DNA of 64,000 bases. It comes from Rhizobium gallicum bv. gallicum R602sp (GTDB taxonomy: Bacteria > Pseudomonadota > Alphaproteobacteria > Rhizobiales > Rhizobiaceae). The stretch is from NCBI RefSeq assembly GCF_000816845.1, contig NZ_CP006880.1, positions 1,054,001 to 1,118,000 of the forward strand, given 5' to 3'. Below the pieces are notes generated by a model that was not told where the DNA came from, did not search any database, and worked only from the letters and a program-made list of their open reading frames with translations. The position numbers and the translations under genes were made by a program. The first letter of the stretch is position 1. Each line of letters opens with the position of its first letter. This document shows positions 36,480 through 45,780 of this stretch, in pieces.

Positions 36480-37319
36480 CTAGTGGTTGCGCCAGCCCAT
36501 GATCTTTTCGATGCGTTCGGCCGATGTTCGCACGTGCGCGGTATAGTGGTTCTCGTCGGAAAAGGCCTTCTGTTCTGGAAGGACAATGGAAATGGTCGCG
36601 ACGCATTGGCCATCTCTGTCGCAGATCGGCGAAGCGATGCAGGCGACCGCATAGTCGGACTCGCCGGCCTGGATCGACAGGCGAGACTGAAACGCCGCAC
36701 CCGCCGAGGCGGAAAGCACGCCGGGGTCCATTTCGGCACGGCCGGTCGGCGAAGATTTGGCGCAGCGCTTGAAAAGTTCGAAGCGCTCCTCTTCCGGCAG
36801 GTGGCCGACAAGCAGGCGACCCGATGCGGTCCAGTTCAGCGGAATGCGCGTGCCGACACGCGAAGCGACCTGGAAATGGCTCGGGCCGTCAGCCATGGCA
36901 AGCACGAGCATATAGTCGCCGTCGCGGCCGCAAACCTGAACGGTTTCACCCGCCTGACGGCAAAGATCGTGCATCTCATGCATCGCGACGCTCATGAAAT
37001 CGAGCGAGCGGGCATAGGCAAGACCGTAATGGTAGAGCCGCGAACCGAGCCAGATCGTGCCGTCGCCATTGCGCGTCAACATGTTCTTTTCGACCAGATC
37101 ATCAACGATGACGTAGACGGTCGAGAGCGGCGCCTTCACAGCCTTGGCGATTGCATAGACTCCCGTCGGAGAGCCCGTTTCGTAAAGGTGATCAATGACC
37201 TGCAGCGCGCGGTCGATACCGCTTACCCGCGAGCGACGTGCGCCCTTACCCCCGGGTTCTTCAATGGGCGGCTCGTCTTCGGAGTAAATTACTGATGGTG
37301 TCTTGCCGTCCAATTCCAC
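36480..37319 (-). CDS. IclR-family transcriptional regulator
   Basis: A 279-residue IclR protein. An acidic leader is followed by the winged helix-turn-helix at about residues 30-90 ('GIDRALQVIDHLYETGSPTGVYAIAKAV', 'LSTVYVIVDDLVE') and the C-terminal effector domain with 'ASGRLLVGHLP'. GAGGAG lies too close to the GTG at 37319 and fits better with the TTG two codons in (37313), so the exact start is uncertain. It is antisense within the island, between RidA and the PLP enzyme, and is the natural regulator of both halves. Confidence 0.88.
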   Translation of the reverse strand: MELDGKTPSVIYSEDEPPIEEPGGKGARRSRVSGIDRALQVIDHLYETGSPTGVYAIAKAVKAPLSTVYVIVDDLVEKNMLTRNGDGTIWLGSRLYHYGLAYARSLDFMSVAMHEMHDLCRQAGETVQVCGRDGDYMLVLAMADGPSHFQVASRVGTRIPLNWTASGRLLVGHLPEEERFELFKRCAKSSPTGRAEMDPGVLSASAGAAFQSRLSIQAGESDYAVACIASPICDRDGQCVATISIVLPEQKAFSDENHYTAHVRTSAERIEKIMGWRNH

Positions 37320-37421
37320 GCTCCTCGTATGCGGGCATGAGTCTATTACATTACTATGGGATAGCCGCTAAGGATACAAGCTGCAACACTCGCCATCTCG
37401 ACATTCAATCTGGAGATACAC

Positions 37422-38618
37422 ATGTCTGATGACATTCGCGCGTCGATCGGCCTTCGTCCGGTCATCAACGTTTCCGGCACGATGACCAGCCTCGGCGCAT
37501 CGATCGTCGTCCCCGAGGCAATCGCGGCCATGTCGTCGATCCTGCCGCAATTTGTCGAAATCAACGACCTGCAGCGCAAGGCCAGTGCCGTCATTGCCCG
37601 GTTGACGGGTGCCGAAGCCGGTTTCGTGACGGCATCCTGCTCCGCGGGCATTTCCCTGGCCGTCGCAGGTGCCATCACCGGCAACAACCTGCTGGCGATC
37701 GAGAAACTGCCGAACGTGACGCCAGAAAAGAACGAGGTTCTGGTGCAGACGGGCCACGTTGTGAGCTATGGCGCACCCGTCGATCAGGCGATCCGCCTTG
37801 CTGGGGCCAAGGCGGTGCTGATCGGTCAGGCGACATCGACCCATCGTTTTCACATGGAAAATGCAATCACCGAAAGGACGGCTGCGGCCGTCTACGTCGT
37901 GTCGCACCATGTCGTCGACTATGGCCTTCTGAACCTCAAGGAGTTCGTCGAGATCGCCCACGCCAAGGGCGTGCCGGTCATCGTCGATGCGGCGTCGGAG
38001 TACGACCTGCGTGTTTTCCTGGAGCAAGGCGCGGATATCGCGCTCTATTCCGGTCACAAATTCCTCGGCGGTCCGACCTCGGGCATCGTCGCCGGCAAAA
38101 AGGAACTGGTACGCAACGCCTTCCTGCAGAACATGGGCATTGGCCGCGGCATGAAGGTCGGCAAGGAAAGCATTTTCGGCGCCATGGCCGCCCTGGAGGC
38201 TTGGGAAATGCGTGACCACACCGGCATTCGCGAGCGCGAAACGGGCTACCTCAATCTCTGGAAGCGGATGTTGGACGACCGCCCCGGCGTAACCGCGCTG
38301 ATCGAACCCGATCCGACCAAGAATCCGCTTGATCGCCTGCGCGTCATCCTCAAACCGGAGGAAGCCCATATCACCGCCTGGGATTTGGCCGACGCGCTGG
38401 CGCGCGGGACGCCGCCGATCATCGTCCGCGACCACGAGGTCGAGCATCAGTATTTCTATCTCGACCCCTGCAACCTGCACCCAGGCCAGGAAAAGATCGT
38501 TGCAAGCCGTTTGGCCGAAGAACTGGACAAGGCGCACGCCTCCAACGAGATCATCGCAACGCCTATCGAAATCCGCGGCAAGCACCGGTTCGACGCTGTG
38601 TTGCGTTGGCCGGATTGA
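37422..38618 (+). CDS. SelA-like PLP-dependent enzyme (putative amino-sugar/amino-acid ammonia lyase)
   Basis: A 398-residue fold-type I PLP enzyme of the SelA / D-glucosaminate-6-phosphate ammonia-lyase group. '[17 protein letters not shown]' is at the N-terminus, '[21 protein letters not shown]' near residue 67, the Asp of '[11 protein letters not shown]', and the Schiff-base Lys in '[14 protein letters not shown]' near residue 212. It is too short and lacks the context for selenocysteine synthesis, so elimination or racemisation of a small amino compound is more likely. GGAGA precedes the ATG. RidA nearby would clear its imine product. Confidence 0.85.
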   Translation: MSDDIRASIGLRPVINVSGTMTSLGASIVVPEAIAAMSSILPQFVEINDLQRKASAVIARLTGAEAGFVTASCSAGISLAVAGAITGNNLLAIEKLPNVTPEKNEVLVQTGHVVSYGAPVDQAIRLAGAKAVLIGQATSTHRFHMENAITERTAAAVYVVSHHVVDYGLLNLKEFVEIAHAKGVPVIVDAASEYDLRVFLEQGADIALYSGHKFLGGPTSGIVAGKKELVRNAFLQNMGIGRGMKVGKESIFGAMAALEAWEMRDHTGIRERETGYLNLWKRMLDDRPGVTALIEPDPTKNPLDRLRVILKPEEAHITAWDLADALARGTPPIIVRDHEVEHQYFYLDPCNLHPGQEKIVASRLAEELDKAHASNEIIATPIEIRGKHRFDAVLRWPD

Positions 38619-38654
38619 TCTTTCCGGCTTTCAGGCATCCAAGAGGAACCAAAC

Positions 38655-40493
38655 ATGGCAGGCTTTCAGGTGCAGACGATCCAGCAGGCAGAAGCCGTTC
38701 TCTCCGTCGAGAATCTCACGACGTCGTTTCTGGTCGAGGGCGAGTGGAAGCCTGTCGTCCGCGATGTTTCCTTCCGCGTGGCGCCGGGCGAAACGGTTGC
38801 AATTGTCGGCGAGTCGGGTTCTGGCAAGAGCGTCACGTCGCTGTCGATCATGCGGCTACTGCAGCCGGATACGAGCCGGATCGAAGGCAAGATCATGCTT
38901 GGCGACCGCAATCTGCTGGCGCTTCCGGAAAGTGGCATGCGGCAGGTGCGCGGCAATGACGTCTCGATGATCTTTCAGGAGCCGATGACGAGCCTCAACC
39001 CGCTCTTTACGATCGGCGACCAGATTTCCGAAGCACTGCTTTGCCATTCGGCCATGTCGAAGACCGAAGCACGAGCCGAAGTGATCCGGCTTCTGGAAAA
39101 GGTCCGCATTTCCTCCGCTGCCTCGCGTTTCGATGAATATCCGCACCGTTTTTCCGGCGGCATGCGTCAGCGCGTGATGATCGCCATGGCGCTTGCCTCG
39201 AAACCGAAGCTGCTGATTGCCGACGAACCGACGACCGCGCTCGACGTCACCATCCAAGGGCAAATCCTCGATCTCATCAAGATGCTGCAGGAGGAGGAAG
39301 GAACCTCCGTTCTCTTCATCACCCACGACATGGGCGTTGTTGCCGAAATAGCCGACAGAACTGTGGTGATGTATCGCGGCGAGCAGGTTGAAACGGGGGC
39401 AACGGCCGACATCTTCCATCGCGGCCGCCACCCCTACACCCGTGCGCTGCTTTCCGCCGTGCCGGTGCTGGGCTCAATGCAGGGGCACGTAAGGCCGCTG
39501 CGTTTTCCCGTCGTCAATGCAGCGACAGGCGAATGCGACATTCCGGCGGAAGTCGGCGACACGGTTGCTGCTTCTGCAGGGCCGGTCTTGGAGGTGCGGA
39601 ACCTCACCAAGCGCTTTGATATCCACTCTGGTCTTTTCGGCCGTTTGACCGGACGCGTGCATGCCGTTGAAAACGTTTCCTTCGATCTCTTTTCCGGTGA
39701 GACGCTGTCTTTGGTCGGCGAATCCGGCTGCGGAAAATCGACGACCGGCCGCGCCATAATGCGGCTGATCGAACCGCAGAGCGGGTCCGTGAAGGCCGAT
39801 GGCAGGGACGTGCTGGCACTCGACAAGAACGGAATGCGCGAGATGCGCAAGACCGTACAAATGATCTTTCAGGATCCGTTCGCCAGCCTCAATCCGCGCA
39901 TCCGCGTCGGTGCAGCGATCGCCGAGCCTTTTCTTGAACACAAGATGGGAACGGCAAAGCAGGCCAAAGAGAAGGTCGCCGACCTTCTGGAAAAGGTCGG
40001 CCTTTCAGCCGATATGATGGCGCGCTTTCCGCACGAGTTCTCCGGGGGCCAGCGTCAGCGCATCTGCATTGCCCGGGCGCTGGCGCTCGATCCGAAGGTG
40101 ATCGTCGCCGATGAAAGCGTCTCGGCCCTCGACGTCTCGATCAAGGCGCAGGTCATCAATCTGATGCTGGACCTGCAGCAGAGCCTCAACCTCGCCTTCC
40201 TGTTCATCTCGCATGACATGGCCGTCGTCGAACGCGTCAGCCATCGTGTTGCGGTCATGTATCTCGGTGAGATCGTCGAGATCGGCCCGCGCGCTGCTAT
40301 CTTCGGCAACCCGCAGCATCCTTATACGAAGATGCTGATGGCCGCCGTTCCCGTGCCCGATCCCGATCGCCGGCGCGAGAAGCGGATGGCGGCCAATGAC
40401 GAGATCAAAAGTCCGATCCGGGCAGTGGACTACAAGATCGTGCCGCTTCAGTACCATACGGTTTCGCCGGGGCACCTGGTGGCGATCAGCTAG
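38655..40493 (+). CDS. fused double ATP-binding protein of a peptide-type ABC transporter (DppD-DppF/GsiA-like)
   Basis: A 612-residue protein with two complete oligopeptide-ABC ATPase domains. Domain 1 has Walker A '[15 protein letters not shown]', signature '[15 protein letters not shown]' and '[12 protein letters not shown]'. Domain 2 (from about residue 315) has '[15 protein letters not shown]', '[15 protein letters not shown]' and '[12 protein letters not shown]'. In the second Walker B region 'DES' replaces the commoner 'DEP'. It supplies the ATPase for the SBP and permeases at 31306-34725, which otherwise lack one. It ends the island. Confidence 0.92.
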   Translation: MAGFQVQTIQQAEAVLSVENLTTSFLVEGEWKPVVRDVSFRVAPGETVAIVGESGSGKSVTSLSIMRLLQPDTSRIEGKIMLGDRNLLALPESGMRQVRGNDVSMIFQEPMTSLNPLFTIGDQISEALLCHSAMSKTEARAEVIRLLEKVRISSAASRFDEYPHRFSGGMRQRVMIAMALASKPKLLIADEPTTALDVTIQGQILDLIKMLQEEEGTSVLFITHDMGVVAEIADRTVVMYRGEQVETGATADIFHRGRHPYTRALLSAVPVLGSMQGHVRPLRFPVVNAATGECDIPAEVGDTVAASAGPVLEVRNLTKRFDIHSGLFGRLTGRVHAVENVSFDLFSGETLSLVGESGCGKSTTGRAIMRLIEPQSGSVKADGRDVLALDKNGMREMRKTVQMIFQDPFASLNPRIRVGAAIAEPFLEHKMGTAKQAKEKVADLLEKVGLSADMMARFPHEFSGGQRQRICIARALALDPKVIVADESVSALDVSIKAQVINLMLDLQQSLNLAFLFISHDMAVVERVSHRVAVMYLGEIVEIGPRAAIFGNPQHPYTKMLMAAVPVPDPDRRREKRMAANDEIKSPIRAVDYKIVPLQYHTVSPGHLVAIS

Positions 40494-40591
40494 ATCAGCT
40501 CCTTCCCGATCCCCAAAATGTCTCCAGCTTCAGCCGTTGCGCGATCAAGGGTGAGCACCGTGGCGTGGCGGTGATCGCCTCTCGAAGGAAA

Positions 40592-40802
40592 TCAAACGCC
40601 TATATAAGACTCGTTGGTGTTCCTCTTCCAGTTGGCGTATTCGATTTTGAGCGCGATCGCCGAGGCGACTTTGGTCAAAGACCAATCGCTAATCAGGAAC
40701 ACCTGCTCGGGTGTGCATCGCTCGAAGACGGCGCTTGCGCGATCGCTGGCTTCCTCGTTTCGTCAAGACAGCAACGATGAGGGAAGTGTCGAGATAGAAC
40801 AT
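40592..40802 (-). pseudogene. VapC-like PIN toxin remnant
   Basis: The minus strand from ATG 40802 reads 'MFYLDTSLIVAVLT', the PIN-domain start with its first Asp. After a +1 shift near 40760 it continues as 'ASDRASAVFERCTPEQVFLI' and 'SDWSLTKVASAIALK', ending at a stop at 40592. The conserved Glu of the usual 'LTEVASAL' motif is Lys here, and the C-terminal third with the remaining acidic residues is missing. The start overlaps the antitoxin remnant's stop, as in intact modules. The gene cannot make an active toxin. Confidence 0.7.
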
Positions 40803-41055
40803 CAGTAGTGATCGGTATCACGCATTTGGCGGACAAAGTCGCCTGCGCTTATCTCCTGCCGCGGGGCGACGCGCGCAGCGCCTTCAATTGCTCTTCGTCA
40901 CCCGGCTTTTTGGCTTTCGGATTCGTTATAATCTCTGCCACCGGCTTGCCGCGTTTCAATATCTGCACGGTCTCGCCCGCATCATGCGCTGAACCGGTTC
41001 ACACAGATGCGCCTTCACGTTCGCCAAGTGACTCGGGTGATCACGAATTGACCAT
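40802..41055 (-). pseudogene. Phd/YefM-type antitoxin remnant
   Basis: On the minus strand, three frames together spell an antitoxin: 'HLANVKAHLCEPVQR', then 'HDAGETVQILKRGKPVAEII' with 'TNPKAKK', then 'RQEISAGDFVRQMRDTDHY' and a TGA overlapping the vapC ATG. The 'AGETVQILKRGKPVAEI' block is characteristic of Phd/YefM antitoxins. At least two frameshifts, and probably another near the ATG at 41055, make it a pseudogene. It is paired with the broken VapC remnant. Confidence 0.65.
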
Positions 41056-41127
41056 CTGGATGTCATATTACGGGAAAATGTGCCCGGACGCAGTTATTGG
41101 ACGCCCCCCAGGTGGCGCAAATACAGC

Positions 41128-41160
41128 GAGAGCCGCCGTTGGGGGAAGACGGCAGCTCTC
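41128..41160 (-). terminator. hairpin downstream of the small gene at 41190
   Basis: A 12-base inverted repeat with one mismatch (41128-41139 with 41149-41160) and a 9-base loop lies just past the stop codon of the leftward small gene. It would separate that gene from the toxin-antitoxin relic. Confidence 0.5.
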
Positions 41161-41189
41161 GCACGGGGCAGGGAAGGTCCCCGGGGAAG

Positions 41190-41408
41190 TCAGCAAAAGC
41201 AGGAAACCGTCGTCGGGTTCACGCCGGCGCGATTGGCGATCGCGTTGATGAAGCCATCTACCTTGGAGGCATTCGGTTCGCGTTTGCGGGCTGCCGTTTC
41301 CAGGAGTTGCTTGAAATCATCAAGCTTCACGCCATCGGCGCGCATCACCATGGCAATCAGCGGGTCGCGAAGAGCTTCGGATATCGTGAGGTCACTGGTC
41401 TTTCTCAT
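41190..41408 (-). CDS. small hypothetical protein divergent from a TetR regulator
   Basis: A 72-residue, largely helical soluble protein ('ISEALRDPLIAMVMRADGVKLDDFKQLLETAA') ending in 'TTVSCFC'. GGAGGA precedes the ATG at 41408, giving a better start than the upstream in-frame codon. I do not recognise a function. It is divergent from a TetR gene whose intergene contains two palindromic operators, so it is a likely target of that repressor. Confidence 0.6.
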   Translation of the reverse strand: MRKTSDLTISEALRDPLIAMVMRADGVKLDDFKQLLETAARKREPNASKVDGFINAIANRAGVNPTTVSCFC

Positions 41409-41490
41409 GGTTCGTCCTCCTTTCGTGGGCGGTCGCCCGTGTTCCGCTGACGCCGCCAGCCCTCTCGGCATTGACTTGTACGATCAGCGG

Positions 41491-41533
41491 TGTTACCGGT
41501 AAGTAACAATGCATTTGTTACCGATCGGTCACA
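41491..41533. promoter_or_regulatory. tandem TetR operators
   Basis: TGTTACCGGTAAGTAACA at 41491-41508 has 6-base arms (TGTTAC/GTAACA). TGTTACCGATCGGTCACA at 41516-41533 is an 18-base palindrome with one mismatched pair. Their centres are 25 bases apart, and the second ends 3 bases before the TetR ATG. TTGACT at 41471-41476 may be the -35 of the TetR gene, which would place the first operator over the -10. Confidence 0.65.
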
Positions 41534-41536
41534 TCT

Positions 41537-42160
41537 ATGTCAAGGACTTCGTCCGTAAAAAAATCCGAAACTTCGCATGAAATCCCAAAGGTGCTGACAA
41601 ACGAGAAAATCCCGCCGAGGGAACGCATCGTCTCGACGGCTTCTGAGCTTTTCCGCGAACATGGCATCCGCGGCATTGGCGTCGATGCGATTGCAGATGC
41701 GGCGCTCACCAACAAGATGACGCTCTACCGGCATTTCGGCTCGAAGGACGAGCTCGTCTGCGAGACGCTGCGTCGCGCCTGCGAAAAGGCCGAAGCGATC
41801 TGGCGTGATCTCGAGGCAACGGCTCCGGGCAACGCCCGGGCGCAGCTCGACGCGTGGGTTCAGGGGCGGGCTGAGTGTCTGAACGGAGAGCCGGCCGGCT
41901 GCGATCTTGCCAATGCGGCGATCGAACTAAAGGGAGAGGGACACCCTGCCCATGAGGTGATCGAGCGCCATAAGGCCGAGCAACGTCAACGCCTTGAAGA
42001 GCTCTGTTCCGCCGCCGGGGCTCGGGAGCCTCAACTTCTTGCCGACACTCTGACACTTCTTTTGGAAGGGGCGCGCGTCACCCGGCAGGCGATGGGCAGC
42101 GACGGTTGCTGCAGCCACTTCTCAAAAGCCTGCAGTGCGGCAATTGCATCGCTCTGCTAA
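41537..42160 (+). CDS. TetR-family transcriptional regulator
   Basis: A 207-residue TetR protein. A basic leader is followed by the helix-turn-helix at about residues 28-75 ('RIVSTASELFREHGIRGIGVDAIADAALTNKMTLYRHFGSKDEL') and a ligand domain ending in 'GARVTRQAMGSDGCCSHF'. No ribosome site precedes the ATG, and an operator almost touches it, so a very short leader is possible. Autoregulation through the two palindromes at 41491-41533 is likely. The effector is unknown. Confidence 0.88.
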   Translation: MSRTSSVKKSETSHEIPKVLTNEKIPPRERIVSTASELFREHGIRGIGVDAIADAALTNKMTLYRHFGSKDELVCETLRRACEKAEAIWRDLEATAPGNARAQLDAWVQGRAECLNGEPAGCDLANAAIELKGEGHPAHEVIERHKAEQRQRLEELCSAAGAREPQLLADTLTLLLEGARVTRQAMGSDGCCSHFSKACSAAIASLC

Positions 42161-42244
42161 GCCCGGGGGCCATATCGGAACCTTTCCATCTTCGAGATCG
42201 TTTTCCAGCTTGATGAGGAAGGCAATATCGGAGCTGGTAGAGAT

Positions 42245-42433
42245 ATGAACTACACCTATCTCCATCGTCTGTATGCCAAGCGCGCCGAACTGGAATCCAA
42301 ACTCGAGCTTCACGATGCGCGCAATTGTTTTGGCGAGGAAGAACTTGAGGATGGCACGCAGTCCGATCTGCGCGAGCGCCTCAACGAAATCTCCGACGAG
42401 ATTGCAGCGCTGGAACAGTCTCCCGGCCGTTAA
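42245..42433 (+). CDS. small coiled-coil hypothetical protein
   Basis: A 62-residue charged protein with heptad-like Leu spacing ('LHRLYAKRAELESKLELHD', 'LRERLNEISDEIAALEQS'), suggesting two short coiled-coil helices. GGTAGAGAT precedes the ATG. Its stop overlaps the stop of the convergent DUF1810 gene by four bases. No function can be assigned. Confidence 0.5.
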   Translation: MNYTYLHRLYAKRAELESKLELHDARNCFGEEELEDGTQSDLRERLNEISDEIAALEQSPGR

Positions 42434-42867
42434 GTCGCGGCATTGAGGATCTCTATCGTCCGCTCGTCGAATTTTCCGCCGTAGAACCGATCGATCGCTT
42501 CATGAAACAGTGAACCTTGATCACTGACGGCAGCAAACAGCGTCAGTGAAGAGCGAAGTTTGAGATCATCCGGGGACCCGAAAATCTCGTGCGCCGTGCA
42601 ACCTTCGACCGAGAGGGTCGCTTGGACGCAGCGAAGAAGTCGGCCGCCCAAAATGGGGTTGCTCAAATAGGCGGCAGCTTCCTGCGCTGAGCGGATCGCA
42701 TATTTCTCGGCCATCGCCGACGAGCTTAGCCCGGCAACCTGCGGGAAGATGAACCACATCCAGTGCGAGCGCTTTCGTCCCTCGCCAAGTTCTTGCAGGG
42801 CCTGGTCGTATATCCCGTTCTGTGCATCGATAAAGCGCCCGAGATTGTAGTCGACGTGACCGGCCAT
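42430..42867 (-). CDS. DUF1810 family protein
   Basis: A 145-residue DUF1810 protein, with the conserved 'LGRFIDAQNGIYDQALQELGEGRKRSHWMWFIFPQ' start and 'GSPDDLKLRSSLTLFAAV' toward the C-terminus. AAGGAGAAA precedes the ATG at 42867; the longer upstream frame has no family character. This family resembles the NADAR/YbiA-like fold group, and the function in bacteria is not established. Confidence 0.82.
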   Translation of the reverse strand: MAGHVDYNLGRFIDAQNGIYDQALQELGEGRKRSHWMWFIFPQVAGLSSSAMAEKYAIRSAQEAAAYLSNPILGGRLLRCVQATLSVEGCTAHEIFGSPDDLKLRSSLTLFAAVSDQGSLFHEAIDRFYGGKFDERTIEILNAAT

Positions 42868-42937
42868 GGTTTTTCTCCTTCTGGTGCGACGCGTCGAAGG
42901 CAGCTGACTTCCATGCAGTGGGCCTAGCGATCCGAAG

Positions 42938-43252
42938 TCAACACCTCTTCTCTGCGAAAGGGCTGTATTCCCGGCAAGAATCCAGGCTGCCAGAAGATGA
43001 TGCGGGTGTCGCAGGCGCAGCAATAGCACCGGTCACCTCAGGCGATACCGAAGAATTAAGGTGCCCAGTCAATCCGGCAACACCGAGAAGGACCAAGGCG
43101 CCGACCACAAGCAGCCGTTCACCCAGAGAGAGCTTCTGCGCGTTGATGTGTTCCACGTAATCGCGCTCACCTTCGCTGGTGGCTTGTGCGTTTGTTGGGT
43201 GATGTGCCACCATATCGTTGTGGCGCGGGTTTAAAATATCGTGATGCGTCAT
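42938..43252 (-). CDS. single-helix membrane protein, hypothetical
   Basis: A 104-residue protein with a His-rich polar N-terminus ('MTHHDILNPRHNDMVAHHP'), one membrane helix near residues 47-64 ('LLVVGALVLLGVAGLTG') and a Ser/Pro/Ala-rich tail. GGAG precedes the ATG. I do not recognise the family. The 226-base stretch between it and the amidase gene shows no further gene. Confidence 0.55.
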   Translation of the reverse strand: MTHHDILNPRHNDMVAHHPTNAQATSEGERDYVEHINAQKLSLGERLLVVGALVLLGVAGLTGHLNSSVSPEVTGAIAAPATPASSSGSLDSCREYSPFAEKRC

Positions 43253-43479
43253 TTTTATTGCTCCTGCGGCACAGCGGGACCGGGTGGATCAAAATATGAT
43301 GCCCGTTGGGAGGCCCGCGTGTCGGGTGCATGTGGTCGTGCATGGGGCAGAGTTGAAGAGCCGATCTGCAAACTCAGTGTTCAGAAAATCAGACCAATCC
43401 GGATACCAGGGTAAACAGGCTGGTCCGCAGCGACGATCCGCGATAGGTCAAGGGGAACGATGCCTTTACGGATTCTCCC

Positions 43480-44850
43480 ATGACCAAGCCATTCGGCGCG
43501 ATGACTGTCGCGCAACTGTCGATCCTCATTCAGAGCGGCGCTGTTGACCCGGTCGAGGTCGTGCGGTCGATCTTCGAGAGCATCGAAGGCCATCCCGACA
43601 AGGCGGTCTTCACGGTGCTTCTAAAGGAACGGGCGATTGACGAGGCCAAAGCTTCCTCACTGCGCATCCGTAGGGGCCGCTCGCTGGGCGCGCTCGATGG
43701 TATCCCGATCGCATGGAAGGATCTCTTCGACATCGAGGGCCTTGCAACAACAGCCGGGTCGAAAGTGTTGGCGAGCACTGCGCCGGCGGCAAGCGATGCA
43801 GCGACCGTTATGGCGCTTAAGCGGGCCGGAATGATTGCGGTGGGGCGAACGAATATGAGCGAATTCGCCTTCTCAGGCCTCGGCATCAATCCGCATTACG
43901 GCACACCGCATAACTCCCACGGCCTTGACGTGCCGCGCATCCCGGGCGGCTCTTCTTCAGGGGCAGCTGTGGCTGTCGGCGCCGGCCTCGTACCGGTCGC
44001 GATGGGAACCGATACGGGCGGGTCAGTCCGTATCCCGGCCGCACTTAACGGCCTCGTGGGCTATAAGGGGACGCGCGGCCGATATTCCATGGACGGCGTC
44101 TTTCCCCTTGCAAAGAGCCTGGATTCGCTTGGTCCACTGTGCCGAACAGTCAGGGATGCCGTGTGGATCGATGCTGCGATGCGCGGCCTGACCTCATCCG
44201 AGGTGTGTGCCCGTCCGCTGAAGGGCATTGAGATTGCGATTCCCACAAATGTGGTCTTCGACGGCATCGAGCCGGGCGTTGCGGCTGCCTTTGACGCGGC
44301 GGTGGAACGGCTGGCGAGGACCGGGGCCATCATCAGCCACATGACGATACCCGCTTTTGACCAAACCTTGACTTCGATGACCCGTTACGGAGCGCTGGTA
44401 ACCGCCGAAGCTTTCGCGCTGCATCGCGAGCGCCTGGCCGGCCCGGAGGCTGCGGGCATGGATCGTCGCGTTGTCATGCGCACGCGTCTTGGCGAAAAGA
44501 CAGGAATGCCGGACTATATTGCAATCCTGGAGATTCGCGAGCGGCTCATCGCCGAATGCAAGCGGCTGATCGGCGACCGGCTGCTTGCATTCCCGTCCGT
44601 CGCCCATGTGGCGCCGCCGATCGCGCCTCTGGAGATGGATGACGACCTCTTCTTTGCGACGAACGCCAAGACACTGCGAAACACGGCGCTCGGCAACTTT
44701 CTCGATTGGTGCGGCGTGTCGATCCCGTGTGGCGCCGGCGATGCCGGGATGCCGGTCGGCTTCCTGTTGTCGGCGCCGGCCAATGGCGACGACGTGTTGC
44801 TTGGTGCCGCACTTTCTGCAGAAGCCGTCATTCGCGGCGATTTCGTTTGA
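43480..44850 (+). CDS. amidase-signature family hydrolase
   Basis: A 456-residue amidase-signature enzyme. The Ser-cisSer-Lys triad is readable as Lys80 ('PIAWKDLFD'), Ser158 ('IPGGSSSGAAVA') and Ser182 ('GTDTGGSVRIPAA'). Relatives hydrolyse small amides, allophanate or aryl amides, and some are GatA-like. There is no GatB/C nearby, so tRNA amidation is unlikely. It leads a three-gene run with a TIM-barrel isomerase-like protein and an HpcH/HpaI aldolase. Confidence 0.88.
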   Translation: MTKPFGAMTVAQLSILIQSGAVDPVEVVRSIFESIEGHPDKAVFTVLLKERAIDEAKASSLRIRRGRSLGALDGIPIAWKDLFDIEGLATTAGSKVLASTAPAASDAATVMALKRAGMIAVGRTNMSEFAFSGLGINPHYGTPHNSHGLDVPRIPGGSSSGAAVAVGAGLVPVAMGTDTGGSVRIPAALNGLVGYKGTRGRYSMDGVFPLAKSLDSLGPLCRTVRDAVWIDAAMRGLTSSEVCARPLKGIEIAIPTNVVFDGIEPGVAAAFDAAVERLARTGAIISHMTIPAFDQTLTSMTRYGALVTAEAFALHRERLAGPEAAGMDRRVVMRTRLGEKTGMPDYIAILEIRERLIAECKRLIGDRLLAFPSVAHVAPPIAPLEMDDDLFFATNAKTLRNTALGNFLDWCGVSIPCGAGDAGMPVGFLLSAPANGDDVLLGAALSAEAVIRGDFV

Positions 44851-44895
44851 AGGACAAAGCCTTCAATGCCTAGGATGGGAACAAACGAGGGGGCG

Positions 44896-45780
44896 ATGAT
44901 GGGGCAGGCTTTGCCGAACGGCCGTTTTGCAGTTTCTACATGGTCGTTGCATCGCCTCCTTGGACCGGTTTATCGCTATAGTCCTGATCCGGAAAGAAGT
45001 GCTGCGCGCCAGGAACCCTACGGCCCGGGTATGGCCTCTCTGATCGAGTTGCCGCAGCAACTTGCCGAGCGTGGCATTCACCGGCTTGAGGTCTGCTCCT
45101 TTCACCTGCCGAGCCTTGAGGCCGGTTATCTCGATGACCTCCGCGGTGCGATGAAGGCATCGGGCGTGCTTTTTCAGACCCTCTTGCTTGAGGATGGCGA
45201 CCCGAGTGCGGCTGATCATGCCAAACGCGACGCAGCGTGGATGGCCGGCTGGATCGAAAGGGCGGTCGTGGTGGGAGCACAGAACTTACGCGTAATTGCG
45301 GGCAAGCAGCCGCCAACCGAAGAAAATCTGAGCCGGGCTTTGAAGCATCTGAGGCAGCTGGCGAAGGAAGCCGATGGCAGCGGGGTGCGCATCGTCGTCG
45401 AAAACTGGTTCGACCTTCTGCCTTCGCCTCGGCAGATGAACTGGCTGCTGGACGGGCTTGAGGGTAAGGTCGGGCTCAATGGCGATCTTGGCAACTGGAC
45501 TGCGCCCGAAAAATACGCGGACCTTGCCGATATCATGTGCCGCGCGGAACTTTGTCATGCGAAGGCGGATTACAATGCCTCCGGTCTGGATGCTGCTGAC
45601 TACCTCATGTGCCTGGAGGCTTGCGGCGCTGCGGGTTACGTCGGTCCGTTCACGCTGATTTACGATTCACCGTTTTTCGAAGACGAGTGGGACGGAATCT
45701 TGTTGCAGAAAACATTCATCGAGGAATTTCAAGATCGGCAAACACATGCTCGCCTGAGCAGTGAATGGAGAACGACATGA
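44896..45780 (+). CDS. sugar phosphate isomerase/epimerase-like TIM-barrel protein
   Basis: A 294-residue AP-endonuclease-2-fold protein with 'ELPQQLAERGIHRLEVCSFHL', a metal Glu in 'VRIVVENWFDLL', 'LNGDLGNW' and 'CHAKADY'. GAGGGGG precedes a pair of ATGs at 44896 and 44899; a start at 44866 is also possible. The family contains isomerases, epimerases and dehydratases of sugars and inositol derivatives. Its stop overlaps the aldolase start as ATGA, so the two enzymes act together. Confidence 0.8.
   Translation: MMGQALPNGRFAVSTWSLHRLLGPVYRYSPDPERSAARQEPYGPGMASLIELPQQLAERGIHRLEVCSFHLPSLEAGYLDDLRGAMKASGVLFQTLLLEDGDPSAADHAKRDAAWMAGWIERAVVVGAQNLRVIAGKQPPTEENLSRALKHLRQLAKEADGSGVRIVVENWFDLLPSPRQMNWLLDGLEGKVGLNGDLGNWTAPEKYADLADIMCRAELCHAKADYNASGLDAADYLMCLEACGAAGYVGPFTLIYDSPFFEDEWDGILLQKTFIEEFQDRQTHARLSSEWRTT

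Noticed and set aside
37422..38618. calling the PLP enzyme selenocysteine synthase (selA)
   Set aside because: The length is shorter than SelA and there is no selB or tRNA-Sec context. The deacylase and RidA neighbours fit a catabolic role better.
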